Positions 32,668 through 44,187 of a stretch of DNA of 64,000 bases are shown here, piece by piece. Numbering within the stretch: position 1 is the stretch's first letter; the number at the start of each line of letters is the position of its first letter. The DNA lies in assembly GCA_006503535.1 (NCBI GenBank), contig QYRS01000005.1, positions 2,542,001-2,606,000 on the forward strand, written 5' to 3'. Both the position numbers and the translations under genes were made by a program. Source of the DNA: Arthrinium phaeospermum. Lineage: Eukaryota > Ascomycota > Sordariomycetes > Amphisphaeriales > Apiosporaceae. The notes under the pieces were generated by a model, which saw only the letters and a list, made by a program, of their open reading frames with translations, did not search any database and was not told where the DNA came from.

Positions 32668-32987
32668 ATGCTCGTTCCACGTCTCCCCTTTACGGCCTTT
32701 ATGGCCATGATGGCGGCCAAACGCCACGACAACGCATGCCCCAACGATTCGACGCCCGCAATAGTGCACGATTTTGTCGGAAGCGAGTTCGACCTTACCG
32801 AGAACCACTACAATATCTACAACAGAGCCTAAACTGCCCCAACGGCGAAACCCGCAGCGTTGAATACGGGTTCGGGCAAGGCTATTTCTGGGTGGACTAC
32901 CAAAGCCGCCACCCCGATGGCAAGTGTTGGCTATTCAGCGTGGACAGCCATGACCCTCCACGAGCCTGGGACGTAGACCTCTGTTGA
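32668..32987 (+). CDS. Small secreted protein, about 107 residues, one frameshift
   Basis: The start ATG 32668 gives MLVPRLPFTAFMAMMAAKRH, a short signal-peptide-like N-terminus. It is followed by DNACPNDSTPAIVHDFVGSE and FDLTENHYNIYN, where the frame hits TAA near 32830. One base further the sequence continues SLNCPNGETRSVEYGFGQGY, FWVDYQSRHPDGKCWLFSVD and SHDPPRAWDVDLC, ending at TGA 32985-32987. With the shift repaired it is a small secreted protein with four cysteines, of the size of effector-like proteins. No family is recognised. Confidence 0.45.
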
Positions 32988-33543
32988 CAGCCTGGCAGAG
33001 AGCTGCTTTGGTGCGAGGACATACTGCTGGGGGCCTGGCCGAGGTCACTGTCGGTGGCTTCCTCAAAGCGTGCCGTCCACCCCTGACCTTGACTGCAGGG
33101 TGAAGGCTTTTCAGTGTTAAGGACGGTCTTTCTGACTCGACTCAGTCGACCCGAGCGAACTTTGAATTGGTTGGAAAGAAGAAGGGTTGAAAAGAGGTAT
33201 CTTTCTTGAGGAATCGATTGGGATTATACGTACAGCGGGCATCATGCCATGATTACAGCCAAACCATGTTGATTAATACACTACTTTCAAAACCACTCTC
33301 GTTCAATGGTCATGATGTAAAACCATGTGCTCCGTCGTGCACATCCCCCACGCATTATCGGACTTGCTGATGTTTCTTGGCCCAGAAGTAGAAGTGTTCT
33401 GAACTATCAAGAGATTCGTACAATGTCTAGATGAAATAGATATAACTGCATGTAGCCCGCATAAGTTTATCCAGCCCAATATCGTCACAGCAAGTCGTTG
33501 CGCAAGTGCACAATTTACCCCTCCATGCTCCATTGAAAGTGGG
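32988..33543. other. Intergenic, promoter of the histidyl-tRNA synthetase gene
   Basis: No gene is seen. The frame changes that affect all recognisable genes to the left stop here; all genes to the right read cleanly. Confidence 0.5.
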
Positions 33544-35847
33544 ATGTCGAACACAGGCCCGCCGATCTCCGGCAGCCTACTCAGCGCTAGGCTGGCGAGA
33601 AAATTGGCTGCCAGGGCCAATGGCAGCAGCTACAGACAGACACAGCAAGCGCCCGTTACCAGCAGCACTTGCACCTTTAGCTATCAGCCCTGCATTGGTT
33701 CCGGCGCAACTCCCTGTAACGCGGCCCGCCTGACTCACAGATTTCAATTTTTTGGAGAGGGCAATTGGAAAAAGAGGGAAGCGCAAAGGTCGACGGCTGC
33801 GGGGCTTCTGCCGCAACACTCACAATCTGCCTCCCCTACCTCGTCGCGCTTTCAGGCCTCCTGCAAGACTCCCACGACAATCGCTTACAGGCTCGCCGTG
33901 TCGTATACTGCCTCTGCCTCTGCTGCAACGGCCACAGCTGCTGCCCGCGACCCAGACCCACGCCATCAGCAGTCGTGCTGCGAAGGCTGCCGCCACCCGC
34001 GAGCCTATAGTGTCACAGCCTCTTCTTCGCCCGCACACCTCCCCGACGAATCTCAAAAGTCCACCATGGCGCCGAAACAGAAGTTCGACCTTAAGACCCC
34101 CAAGGGCACCAAGGACTGTAAGAATCGGGACCAGACATACCTGTAAATCCGAGTTGTGGCGCGACAGCAGACTGATATATCCCCAGGGCAGGGCACTGAT
34201 ATGGTCATTCGCGACCACATCTTCAACACCATCACCAAAGTATTCAAGCGACACGGCGGCGTCACCATCGATACCCCCGTCTTCGAGCTGCGCGAGATCC
34301 TGGCCGGCAAGTATGGCGAGGACAGCAAGCTCATCTACGACCTGGCCGACCAGGGCGGCGAGATCACCTCGCTGCGCTACGATCTGACGGTCCCCTTTGC
34401 CCGCTGGCTCGCCATGAACAAGGACGTCCAGTCCATCAAGCGCTACCACATCGCCAAGGTCTACCGCCGCGACCAGCCCGCCATGACCAAGGGCCGCATG
34501 CGCGAGTTCTACCAGTGCGACTTCGACATTGCCGGCGACTACGACGCCATGCTGCCCGACGCCGAGGTCCTGCGCATCGTCTCCGAGGTCTTCGACGCCC
34601 TCGGCTGGCGGGGCACCTACACCATCAAGCTCAACCACCGCAAGATCCTCGACGGCATCTTCCAGGTCTGCGGCGTCCCCGAGGACAAGATCCGCACCAT
34701 CTCGTCCGCCGTGGACAAGCTCGACAAGAGCCCCTGGGCCGACGTGCGCAAGGAGATGGTCGAGGAGAAGGGCCTGGCCGAGGAGTGTGCCGACAAGATC
34801 GGCAAGTGGGTCGTGAAGAAGGGAGGCAAGGACCTGATCGCCGAGCTGCGCGCCGACGCCGACCTGTCGGCCAACGAGCTCATGAAGAAGGGTATGGATG
34901 AGCTGGACCTGCTGTTCGAGTACCTCGACGCCTTCAACGCGGCAGACGCTGTGTCGTTCGACCTGAGCTTGGCCCGTGGCTTGGACTACTATACCGGTGT
35001 TATCTACGAGGTGGTTACAGAAGGCTCCGCTGGCAAGACAGTACCTGCGGCTGGCGAAGGTGCTGAGAAGCCGAAAAAGAAGGGTAAGAAGGGCCCAGCG
35101 GACGCCGACGAGGATCGGTCGTCGGACCCCTCCGTCGGTGTCGGCAGTGTGGCTGCCGGCGGCCGCTACGACAATCTGGTGGGCATGTTCTCCGGCAAGA
35201 CTCAGATTCCCTGTGTGGGTATCTCATTCGGCGTCGACCGGATATTCTCTATCACAAAGGCACGCATGGAGGCCGACAAGACCTCTGCTCAGGTCAGGAA
35301 AAACGAAGTCGATGTCTACGTGATGGCATTCGGCGGTAAGGGATTCGAGGGTCTTCTCAAGGAGCGCATGTCAGTGTGCAATACCTTGTGGGAGGCCGGA
35401 ATCAACGTAAGTTCACTATTTGCAGCAGCTGGCCCCAAATGACAGGGAAACCCAATATGGAAGCCGAACGCTAATCATGAGACACAGGCCGAATTCCTTT
35501 ACAAGAAGAAGCCCAAGCTGCAGAACCAGTTCAAGGCGGCCGAGGGTAACGGCGTCCCCTTCGCCGTCGTGCTGGGCGAGGACGAGCTGGCGCAGGGCCA
35601 GGTCAAGATCAAGGAGATGGGCCTGCGCGACGGCCACCCGGAGAAGGAAGGCGTGCTGGTGGAGCTGGCCAACGTGGCCGAGGAGGTGAAGGCGCGCCTC
35701 CTGCGGAAACAGAAGCTCGACGAGATGACGACACAGGCCGAGGGACTGCGGGTCGTCTACGGTATCCGAGGCGAGGAGATCACGCCGGGCGAGACGGCCG
35801 CGGCGGTGGAACCTGCTGCGCCTGTGGACGGCAGCAACGCCGCTTAG
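33544..35847 (+). CDS. HTS1: Histidyl-tRNA synthetase, probably dual cytosolic/mitochondrial
   Basis: This enzyme attaches histidine to tRNA-His. Exons end at 34117 and 35406; introns are 34118-34186 and 35407-35487. A second start, ATG 34066 ([20 protein letters not shown]), sits in a strong CCACCATGG context and gives a 543-residue cytosolic form. The same frame is open upstream to ATG 33544 and begins with a textbook presequence, [17 protein letters not shown], giving a 717-residue form. Class II motifs: [19 protein letters not shown], motif 2 in [16 protein letters not shown], and the histidine motifs [14 protein letters not shown] and [15 protein letters not shown]. The C-terminal anticodon-binding domain begins at [15 protein letters not shown]. 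In yeast HTS1 makes both isoforms from alternative starts, and the same arrangement is inferred here. Confidence 0.93.
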
Positions 35848-38800
35848 AGCGGCAATATAGACGAGAAAGAAGAATTAAAACACAAGAACCACTCTGTCAC
35901 ATATGTTACCCCATATCTCTCTTCTTTGCGGTGTATGGCATGATGCGATGTGCCTATCCGATCGTATGGTTCTCGATACGAGGCCCGTTGCAAACAAACA
36001 GCGGTATTCGGAAACCCGCGATAAGAGCCTCACCGACGATGATGAAACACCCCGCCGTTGTTTCACTGATTGGTGCCATGCGGATGAGATTCTCGGGTCG
36101 GCTACTGCAGCTGAGGGTCTGCTCTGCCTCTTACGGAGTACCTACATATCTTTTGGGTAAAGGACAGGACAAACAGGACCAAAACCGCACAGAGGACTGG
36201 GTCGACAACGAGTCAAGTTCAAGCGAGAGAGCCGAAAGGGGAGCATGGGTGGCTGGTATGCGAGGGAACGCCGATCAATCCTGGAAATTCTACGAACGAA
36301 CGGAACTGTGCAGGCTTCAAGCGTGTGTGGGCTCCAATCGCGTAATTTTCTGACGGGCCAGGTTTGGTGATCCTGACGTCGGATCGCCCTCGCGTACCGT
36401 TTTGTCTCTTTCTGATGATTCCCATGTTGATGTGTTGGTGCATAAAGTGGAAAATACCTGCATACCAACACATCTTCCGGCGTTGCTGTTGTCGTCGGAT
36501 GTGCAATGCAGGCAGACAGACCCTGCCTGCATGTTATCCACGGTATCTGACGATCAATTGCAGATATGCAAGGTATCTTTCTCTTCCCCAGGCAACCCGG
36601 GCTGCTACAATACATACATGAGACGAGAGGAGAGGGAGGAAGGGAGAGTTCGGGTTGGCAATGGTAGATGGTCGGGGGACTAACCCACAATGCGCGTATC
36701 ATTCTGAGAAAAGGCAGGGCAGGCAGTTGGCAGGACAGGGTCACGCTTGGGCAGGCATACATATGCGACTTGTCACATTTCGATAACGGAAACATTTCCA
36801 TCGGTCAAAACGGTGTGCTTGTTTGCACTTGGCACCTAAGCGATGCCATTTCACAGAGGGGAGAGCACAATTCGCCCGTCACGCGCGCGAACGGACGTCG
36901 CGCCTATGCGATGAATGCGACGGTGCTTCAACCCAACCCCAACCATGGTTCTGCACCTCTGGGATGGGAAACCGCATCGCGTTACAGGTAAGGCAGGACC
37001 GAGTCACATGGTCACGATTTCTGGTCACGGGGCTTGGCTGGCCCTCTTTCACGCGCCTCGTCTCTTCACCGTTCGTGAGGGGGTGGTGGTGGTGGTTGGT
37101 TTTGGCAGGAGTTTTGGGTCCGTTGTTCCCACCTCTGCGACGGACGCGGAAAGCGAGCGAGGCAAATTGGGGATTGATACGAGAGAGAGAAAGTCGTTGA
37201 CCGCTTTGCTCTCTCTTTGTTTACATACATATGAGAGGAGAGAACGAAAGGGGAAAAGAAAGAGAAAAAGGCCGAGAGAGAGGGGATATCGACATACTTC
37301 TCGGAGATAGGCACTGCCACTGCCACTGACTGCCACCACCTCCTCCCCGTTCCGTCATGGATGCAAATCCGGTATGCCCCAACCCAACCCTGCGCAAAGA
37401 TGGGAAGAGAAAAAAAGAGGTCCCGCCGCCGTCGTCGGGTCTTGCGTCTTGCGTCGTCGCAAGTGCGGGGGAGCAGTGCGTGTAGTGTGGCCCGTGAGGG
37501 GGAAGAAGGGAGGGATCATGGGTTGGTTTGTTTGGGTTGGCCCGCCCCGAGCGTGAGATCGAACCAAAACGCGAGCCGATTGCCCTTCTTGGAAAGAAGG
37601 TCGGGAGGGACAGTGCATCAATGGGAATCCATCCTCTTTCTTTTACGGTGGAGCTTTCCCGAAGCTTTTCGTTCCCTCCATTTCGGCAGTGCAGAGTCCA
37701 AACGGAGAGAAAGAGGCAGAGAACCACATATGCGTCGAGATTGGTAGAGCATGCTGATATCCATGCGAGTTTCTGGTTTGGCTGGGTTGTTGGTATGTAG
37801 TGGTACAGTAACTCGGTGAGCTCGGCCGTCGGTCAGTTCCCAATTCCTTCTCTATGTCCACTTTATGCGTGGTGCAGAACGTGGTGGATAGAGAATCCAT
37901 TCCAGAAGTCGGTACCTACTCCTCTCTTCCTCCTCAATACCGGAAGTCTAGACTCGCGGCGGTGATCAACTGATGTGCTCAGAAGTCCAGCAGGGTGTTC
38001 CCTGAGCCGGTTCCCGGCCTACCGACCCTTGCCTTATTCTCGCCGAGTTCCACGAAGGTTTGCGACAACTCGGTACGGCGGTTTTCGTATTACGTACGAA
38101 CGAGCCCGTCAACCTGTCAGTCATCTGGGCAGTTGGTAGCCAAGGTCAGTCAAGTTAGTTGGCTTGCCTGCCCACCACATGAATTTAATCACTGTGCCGC
38201 TGTCAAAGCTCTCAATGTAATATTGACCACCCCTGTCCTACTATAGCGAAAATAGCGTGACTTATCTCGGTGACGATTCAGCAGCGTAGTATCGCATCGG
38301 GCTCATCTTCATCTGCTTGGTTTGAAGACGCTTATTACTCGTCTAAATTCTCCTATATGCCACACGCAGTATGGATTGATTGGCAATGCAAGGTCGCCCC
38401 CACCCATTGGCTGTGCGCGCTTCGGCTTCCGCTGCTCACTCGCTGGTCCGACAGACGACTCGCCGCAGCCGTTAGTTTGGTCTTCTCCCTGGGAACTCGT
38501 CAGAATTCCCTTATTTTCGAGGCGGTTCATAAAGGGACGACAAACAGGTCCCAGCCTGCGCTGCACCCGGGATATCCCCTCCTCAGCTAATGCGCCCCGA
38601 CGGGCCGGCAGGACGGGAAGCAAGAGTCATGAGGAATGGACGAGTCGGCTTGGCCGGATGAATAAAGGGGACGAGACACACACAGAGAGACCGGCCTAGA
38701 CGGGAATAGACAACGTGGCTGACGCATGCAGTGGTTTGGGATGGGTCCCCGAATGTCTGGATCCCTATTTTCTCAAACGTGCGTGGCAGTTGTCTTGGAA

Positions 38801-41800
38801 GTTGACGCACGAGCTGTGCTTCCGGACTGCGCGATGTATGTACGTCGTTGCATCACGGCTGGCCCTCTTGCACTCCCCCGACCCGGGGGTCGTAGGAATG
38901 CAATGCAAGTGTGCAACAAACTGGTGGTTTTGTCCTGCCTGCGGTCTCTGCTGCGGTGTAATCTCCGCCGTCCAATGAGGACGTGTGTTACCGACAGAGC
39001 TGCAGTTTCATCGACCAACTCAGCTTCGGTGTTAGGAAAGGGGGCGACAGCTATAGTGAACATATATGTAAGTAGGATGAGAAAGTATTAGCGACCGCGA
39101 ACAGACGGGAGATCTTCTTATCGCGGGCGATATAGATGGAGGGCGACACGGTGGTATCGCGACCACCTGTGTTGAATCGTGCTGATACGACTTCCAAGGA
39201 TACTTCCATGTTTGGCCCCGGCCCGTTGAGATTATGGTGGTATTGTACCAAAGCAGCATAGTGATGATCTCTCTTTCCTTCTCTTTCTCTTTCTCGTCTC
39301 GTTGCGAAAAGGTCAGCATATCCAGGTCGACCACCTAATTTCTTCAAAGGTGCTCGAAAACTGTCAGAAACTTGGCAGGCATGGAAATAGGTCCTGTCAT
39401 AAAACGCTTTGACGGGATGAGGGGTCACGTCAACACGCATGTAGCACAGTTCGCACAGGTATGTCTAGACGCGCCATGAACCCTTGAAAAATCCGCGGCC
39501 GACAGGCAGGCAGGTCGCACGCAGCTGGGGAGCTGGCTCTGCGAGTCTGCGACTAAAATGTTTTAGACCGTGAGTATGTTTCAGCTGCGACGTCGAGGGG
39601 GGACGAGTCACGAAAGGGAAGAATACACTTTGTGGTTGGTTAGTGTGGTTGGTCGCGACCGGATGCGGGAACCTGCAGATAATCTCCTCGGAACACAACC
39701 CGAGGGACGACTCGGCCTTTTTTTTGCCTTTGGTCAAGGTAAGGTACGGCTTCTTCCATTCGTTTGGTTGGCCGGCTGGCAGGCCGCAGGCCGCAGGCCG
39801 CCCATGCAACCGACGCTTCCGCGCGGCATGAATCCCAGAAATGAGAACATTTGCGACGACAATGGTAATTCATCGGACACTTTTTTTTTCTCATGCCGGG
39901 CAGAGCAGCCTTGCCAGCCTAGATCCTCCAGCTGCAATGGCACTTCAGATGAACATTTTATCAGATGGTACGTACGCATCTCTGGAGACAAGGCGGGGTG
40001 CCAGACCGTCAAGCGTCCTACGATCGTGATGCCAGACTAGGCAATCTTGTCTACCTTGTAACTACCGACTACGGAGAGCAGCAGGCAAGAAAAAACCACA
40101 TGGCAAAGGGCGGGACTCACCACTCGTTCGCCTCACCGAGCAGAGCAAAGCCCCAAAGTACCTACGCAATGCCGGGACTCCATTCTACATAGGGGTCTGG
40201 CCTGTTTGTTGTTGTGTTTTCATTACCGCATCGCAGAGATCAGAGCGTTGTTGGGTTTGGTTTGTTCGTGGAAAGGGCAAAGGTTCTTCCCAAGCAAAAC
40301 CCCCACCACCCACCGCGGACGGACCTCGAAGGCACATCTGATGCAACGGTTTTTGGTGGGCGGAGGGAAATAGCGTCGCAATCGTCAAAGTCGCCGGCAG
40401 CAGAGGCTAGGCTGGACTGGGGGAAACTCCGTAATCACGAGCATCATACCGTATGTGATAAGTGATGTGTATGGTGGAGGAGCAGGTGGCAGGTAAGAAG
40501 GAAAACAAAAAGAGATAGAAAAAAAGCACGTCCATTACGGTCCCCGTCTGCGGCGTCGCATTGGATCGGTCCATCCTCGTCGCCTAATCTTTCAACGTAC
40601 TATTCTGAGATGCTGGGCTCCAGTTGGTCTCTATTTGGTATGCAATTCCATTTGAATGCGGCCATTGCTGGTGCGACTCGAGGAAAGGGCGAGCGCTGTG
40701 CGAACTGATTTCCGCAAGGGACCAATGATGGCAAGCAGAACGAACGGGCACAGATTGCACTTCATCTGTGCTGGCGCTTTAGCAGCAACACCAAACCCAT
40801 AGGTACTATCCATGCCATTGCACTTATTACACACAAGTACGACTTGCGGCTGGGGCGGGCTGGACGGAGACGCGCGTGTGTTGATCTCGGGTGAGGGAAT
40901 AACAGAAATCAACGTCGGTGAGCAAAGAGCCACCAGCTTTCTTTTTTTAGGCAGGTGGTTACAGTAAGTCAAGTCCATATATGTATCCGATGTGTGTGTT
41001 ATGCAGGTCGTGTGCGCGGGATATCCGTTTCTTTCCAAGACGCCGCGAACTGACTGAACTTATGGCATCAACTACCTACCAGCCTCCGGCACTTGTGCGC
41101 GTAGAAAACCAGGGCCGCAGCCTGCTAATGCACCTAGGCCTTGGATCGTGGAAACTCTCGCGATAGTGCCAACGGGTTTTCCTGCGTAGTAAATCTCTCG
41201 TTTCTCCTTCGGGCGGGACTTTGAAGGGCGTCTCTCGCCTGCGATTGGACCCAAGCGAGGCCTATCGCCTGCATGCTGTGTAGATCACCAAAGAAACAAG
41301 AAGCACGAGAGTGGGTTCTCTCGAGTTCCTTCAGCGCTCGAGTACTACCTACGAGCTACTCCGTATTGGGACTGTGAACAAATTTGCGTGCTCGTATACC
41401 CAAATGATGCCCAATCGCAGCCTCTGCTTCGCTTTCAGTAATATCGGGCTCTTGCGAATCGAACGAGATAGCCGGGTTTGCTGTTGTTTCCTAGTGTCAT
41501 CTGGTCGTCGTTGCGGCTTTGCCTGCCCAGGTTGCTGCTTGCTGACAGCCTGTACCGATGTACTCCAGTGCTGACTAGTCGGGGCTTTTGCGCAGGGGTA
41601 AAGGAGGTGACCCCCAGTTTTCGTCAGGATCAGCTGCAGGGGTTTCCCTACGAGACGGTACAGACTCTATCCTTGCTTCCCGGTAAGGATGCGGAAAAAG
41701 GGGGGGTTCGAGCCCTGCCCTCACGAACCCGCATACCCAAGGCCAATCAGCTTTCACGGTTCGCTCTGTCCAGGACCTTTTCAATCTCTCCCACAATCCC

Positions 41801-44187
41801 ACACGGTACTCCAGCCTCTGGGTTTTGCTTGTACCGTGCCTAGCAGTACGTACTACTAGACAGTGGGTTGCAGTGTGCAAAAGAGCACATAATGAGGGCG
41901 TCATAGCGAGCGACAAAGCAGTCACGTACGATACGGTACGGAGTGCGCTACGTGAGGCTACGGTTTGGAGTCGCGCAACCTGCAACGCACGCCTGCCTTC
42001 GGAATGCTGCTAACCTAATAAGCAAAGCCATCGTGAGCTAGATGGCTAGCTCATTGGATATTTCCCGTAAGCACCTGGGCAGAAGCAGCCTGCAACATGG
42101 AGATTGCGTCTTGTGTGAAGGTATGGCCATTGCTTTAAATTCGATTCGGTATGCTATTTCTGTCCTTTCCAAGCAAACGGGAGGGCTAATGAAGGGCGGC
42201 TGAAGCAATACTGCTGCTCCGTGTAGGTGTATGCAACGCAACGATTGTTACGGAGTAAGATGTGACGAAGATGAAGTACGGCGGGTGGGCCGTCGCACCG
42301 TCTCGCTGGTGAGAAAGCACAGGCCCGGCCCTAAACAGCACAAGGGAGCGCCGATTTTCGAACAAAAGCAGCCTGCGAACCGCAAGGCGAAGGAGATCGG
42401 CTCAACGTGGCTGGCTGGGTTGGCAAGGTACGGTACGGATGGCAGATTGGGTCATCGGGGACATGGCAGTTCTGGGCATGGGTGTGTCTTGTTTTTTTCC
42501 CCTCTTCCTTCTTGTGTACATTACATATCTCTTTTGCCGTCTTGGGCCAATCTGCAGTACCTAAACCGGATATGCATGCCCATACGACCATACCTGGGAA
42601 CTGGCAGACAGGGACTGCCCCGTCGCGCCTTTTCGATTCGAGTCTAAGCTCGATGCCGGTACTAAGGGAAGCATAATCCGCTTCGCTTATGGGCAAGGGG
42701 GAGACCAACGGGGGTCTAGGTACATGCTGTATTGTAGTAGGTGGTTGTCACCTTAGGTAGGTGCTACCGTACAAGACTGGCAGGCCAGGTCCAGGACCGG
42801 GCCAAAAATGATACATCAATACCTAACACTCTGGGGGTCGACTATCCACCTAGGTATCTTTCTTGTGTTCGTTCGTTCCAGTCTTGATATGTGTGCTCTG
42901 AGCTGGGTGTTCCATCATTTCTTATTATTCTACAACCTGCATCTTGCATGTTCGAGTGGTTTTTTTTTCTTCTACCCTCTCGCCTTCTTGCTCCGCCGTA
43001 TTTTGAGGGTGCCCTAGTTTCGACCTGGTTGCTTTTGTGTAAGATTTTTGTTACTTGGTTGCTTTGCTTGCTTCTTGACAGACTTTTTCCCGTCCAACCA
43101 GCCATCACCGTCAACCACCCAGACCTGCACCCGTCCGTTTCCCACTTTAAGGTTTAGACTGCTGTTACCGCATGTAGCCTGCGTGGACGACAGGTCCCGA
43201 CAACCTCTTTTTGAATCGAACCTTCTCTTCCTCCCCCCCTGGACCCGACTCCTGCGAACATCTCAGCTCGGATCCTCCAAGTTTTTGCAAAAGAGTTGTG
43301 TCCTCATTTCCACTAGAGCTCGACTACTCTTCCGGGATCTATTGTGTGTTGGACAAAGTGGTTTGCCCTGTTCGTCGTTGACCAGAAATCTGCGGCTGGG
43401 CTACAGGCAAATCCAATCTACAACACCGGATTGACCAGTCGCTTATTCTCACTTACACGGTACCCACCCACTCAATACACCACACACACACCACTCCCGG
43501 ATCTCCAAATCCCAGCAGCAACTGCACGCTTCCCAGGGATTGAATCGGGTCTATGCGAAACTACCTTGCCTCCCTTCAGACGACGCAAGGAAACCGAACA
43601 AGTTTGCCTTTCTTGACACTTTTTGCCATCCTCTGTCGGGGGTCGGCTTGAGCCTTACCGGCCTGTGCTTCAGCGTCTGAAACCCTGTGGTTTCTGAACA
43701 GTCTGGGTTGCCCCGGCTTCAACTACGACATCATCCCCCATTCCAGCTCCTCCCTCGCACTCGCGCACCAAGCGCATTGTGCCATTGAGTGCCTGACACA
43801 CACACAGCCTCTGTCGAGTGTCAGCAACACACTCACGCCAGACTCCTCTTTTGATCTGAACTCACAAATTCTGTTCATCCTTTCTGGCATCTGACGCAGT
43901 CTGAACTTCTCTCAAGTCTATTTTCAGACTCGCTGCTGTACATGCTCTACTAATCAGAATTCTTATTGCGCCAAAGCAGCTGTACGCCCTAATACCGTTG
44001 CGTATAGACAGAGGTTAGATACAGTCTAGTCTCGCTACCGAGGCCTCATCCGGACAGACCTTCCCCAGCCTCTCTAACTCGGGCGGCGTCCCGTGAGCGG
44101 ACCATCCTCAGGAACCGCTTTCTGAGAGTTCGTCCGTTGTGACTTGGGCATTTTACGGAGCCGGCCACTTCTCCAGCATCCCTCAAG
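35848..44187. other. 8.3 kb interval without a supportable gene
   Basis: Frames of up to about 220 codons exist but are of random composition and match nothing I know. The last 1.1 kb (about 43050-44187) is CT-rich with poly-pyrimidine stretches typical of a long fungal 5' leader, so transcription of the next gene probably starts there. Repeat patches such as GGCCGCAGGCCGCAGGCCGC occur at about 39782. A non-coding RNA or a long regulatory region is possible. Confidence 0.5.

Noticed and set aside
36142..37727. Long minus-strand open frames (up to 219 codons) in the gene desert
   Set aside because: They have low-complexity or random composition, no family resemblance and no supporting intron or start context.
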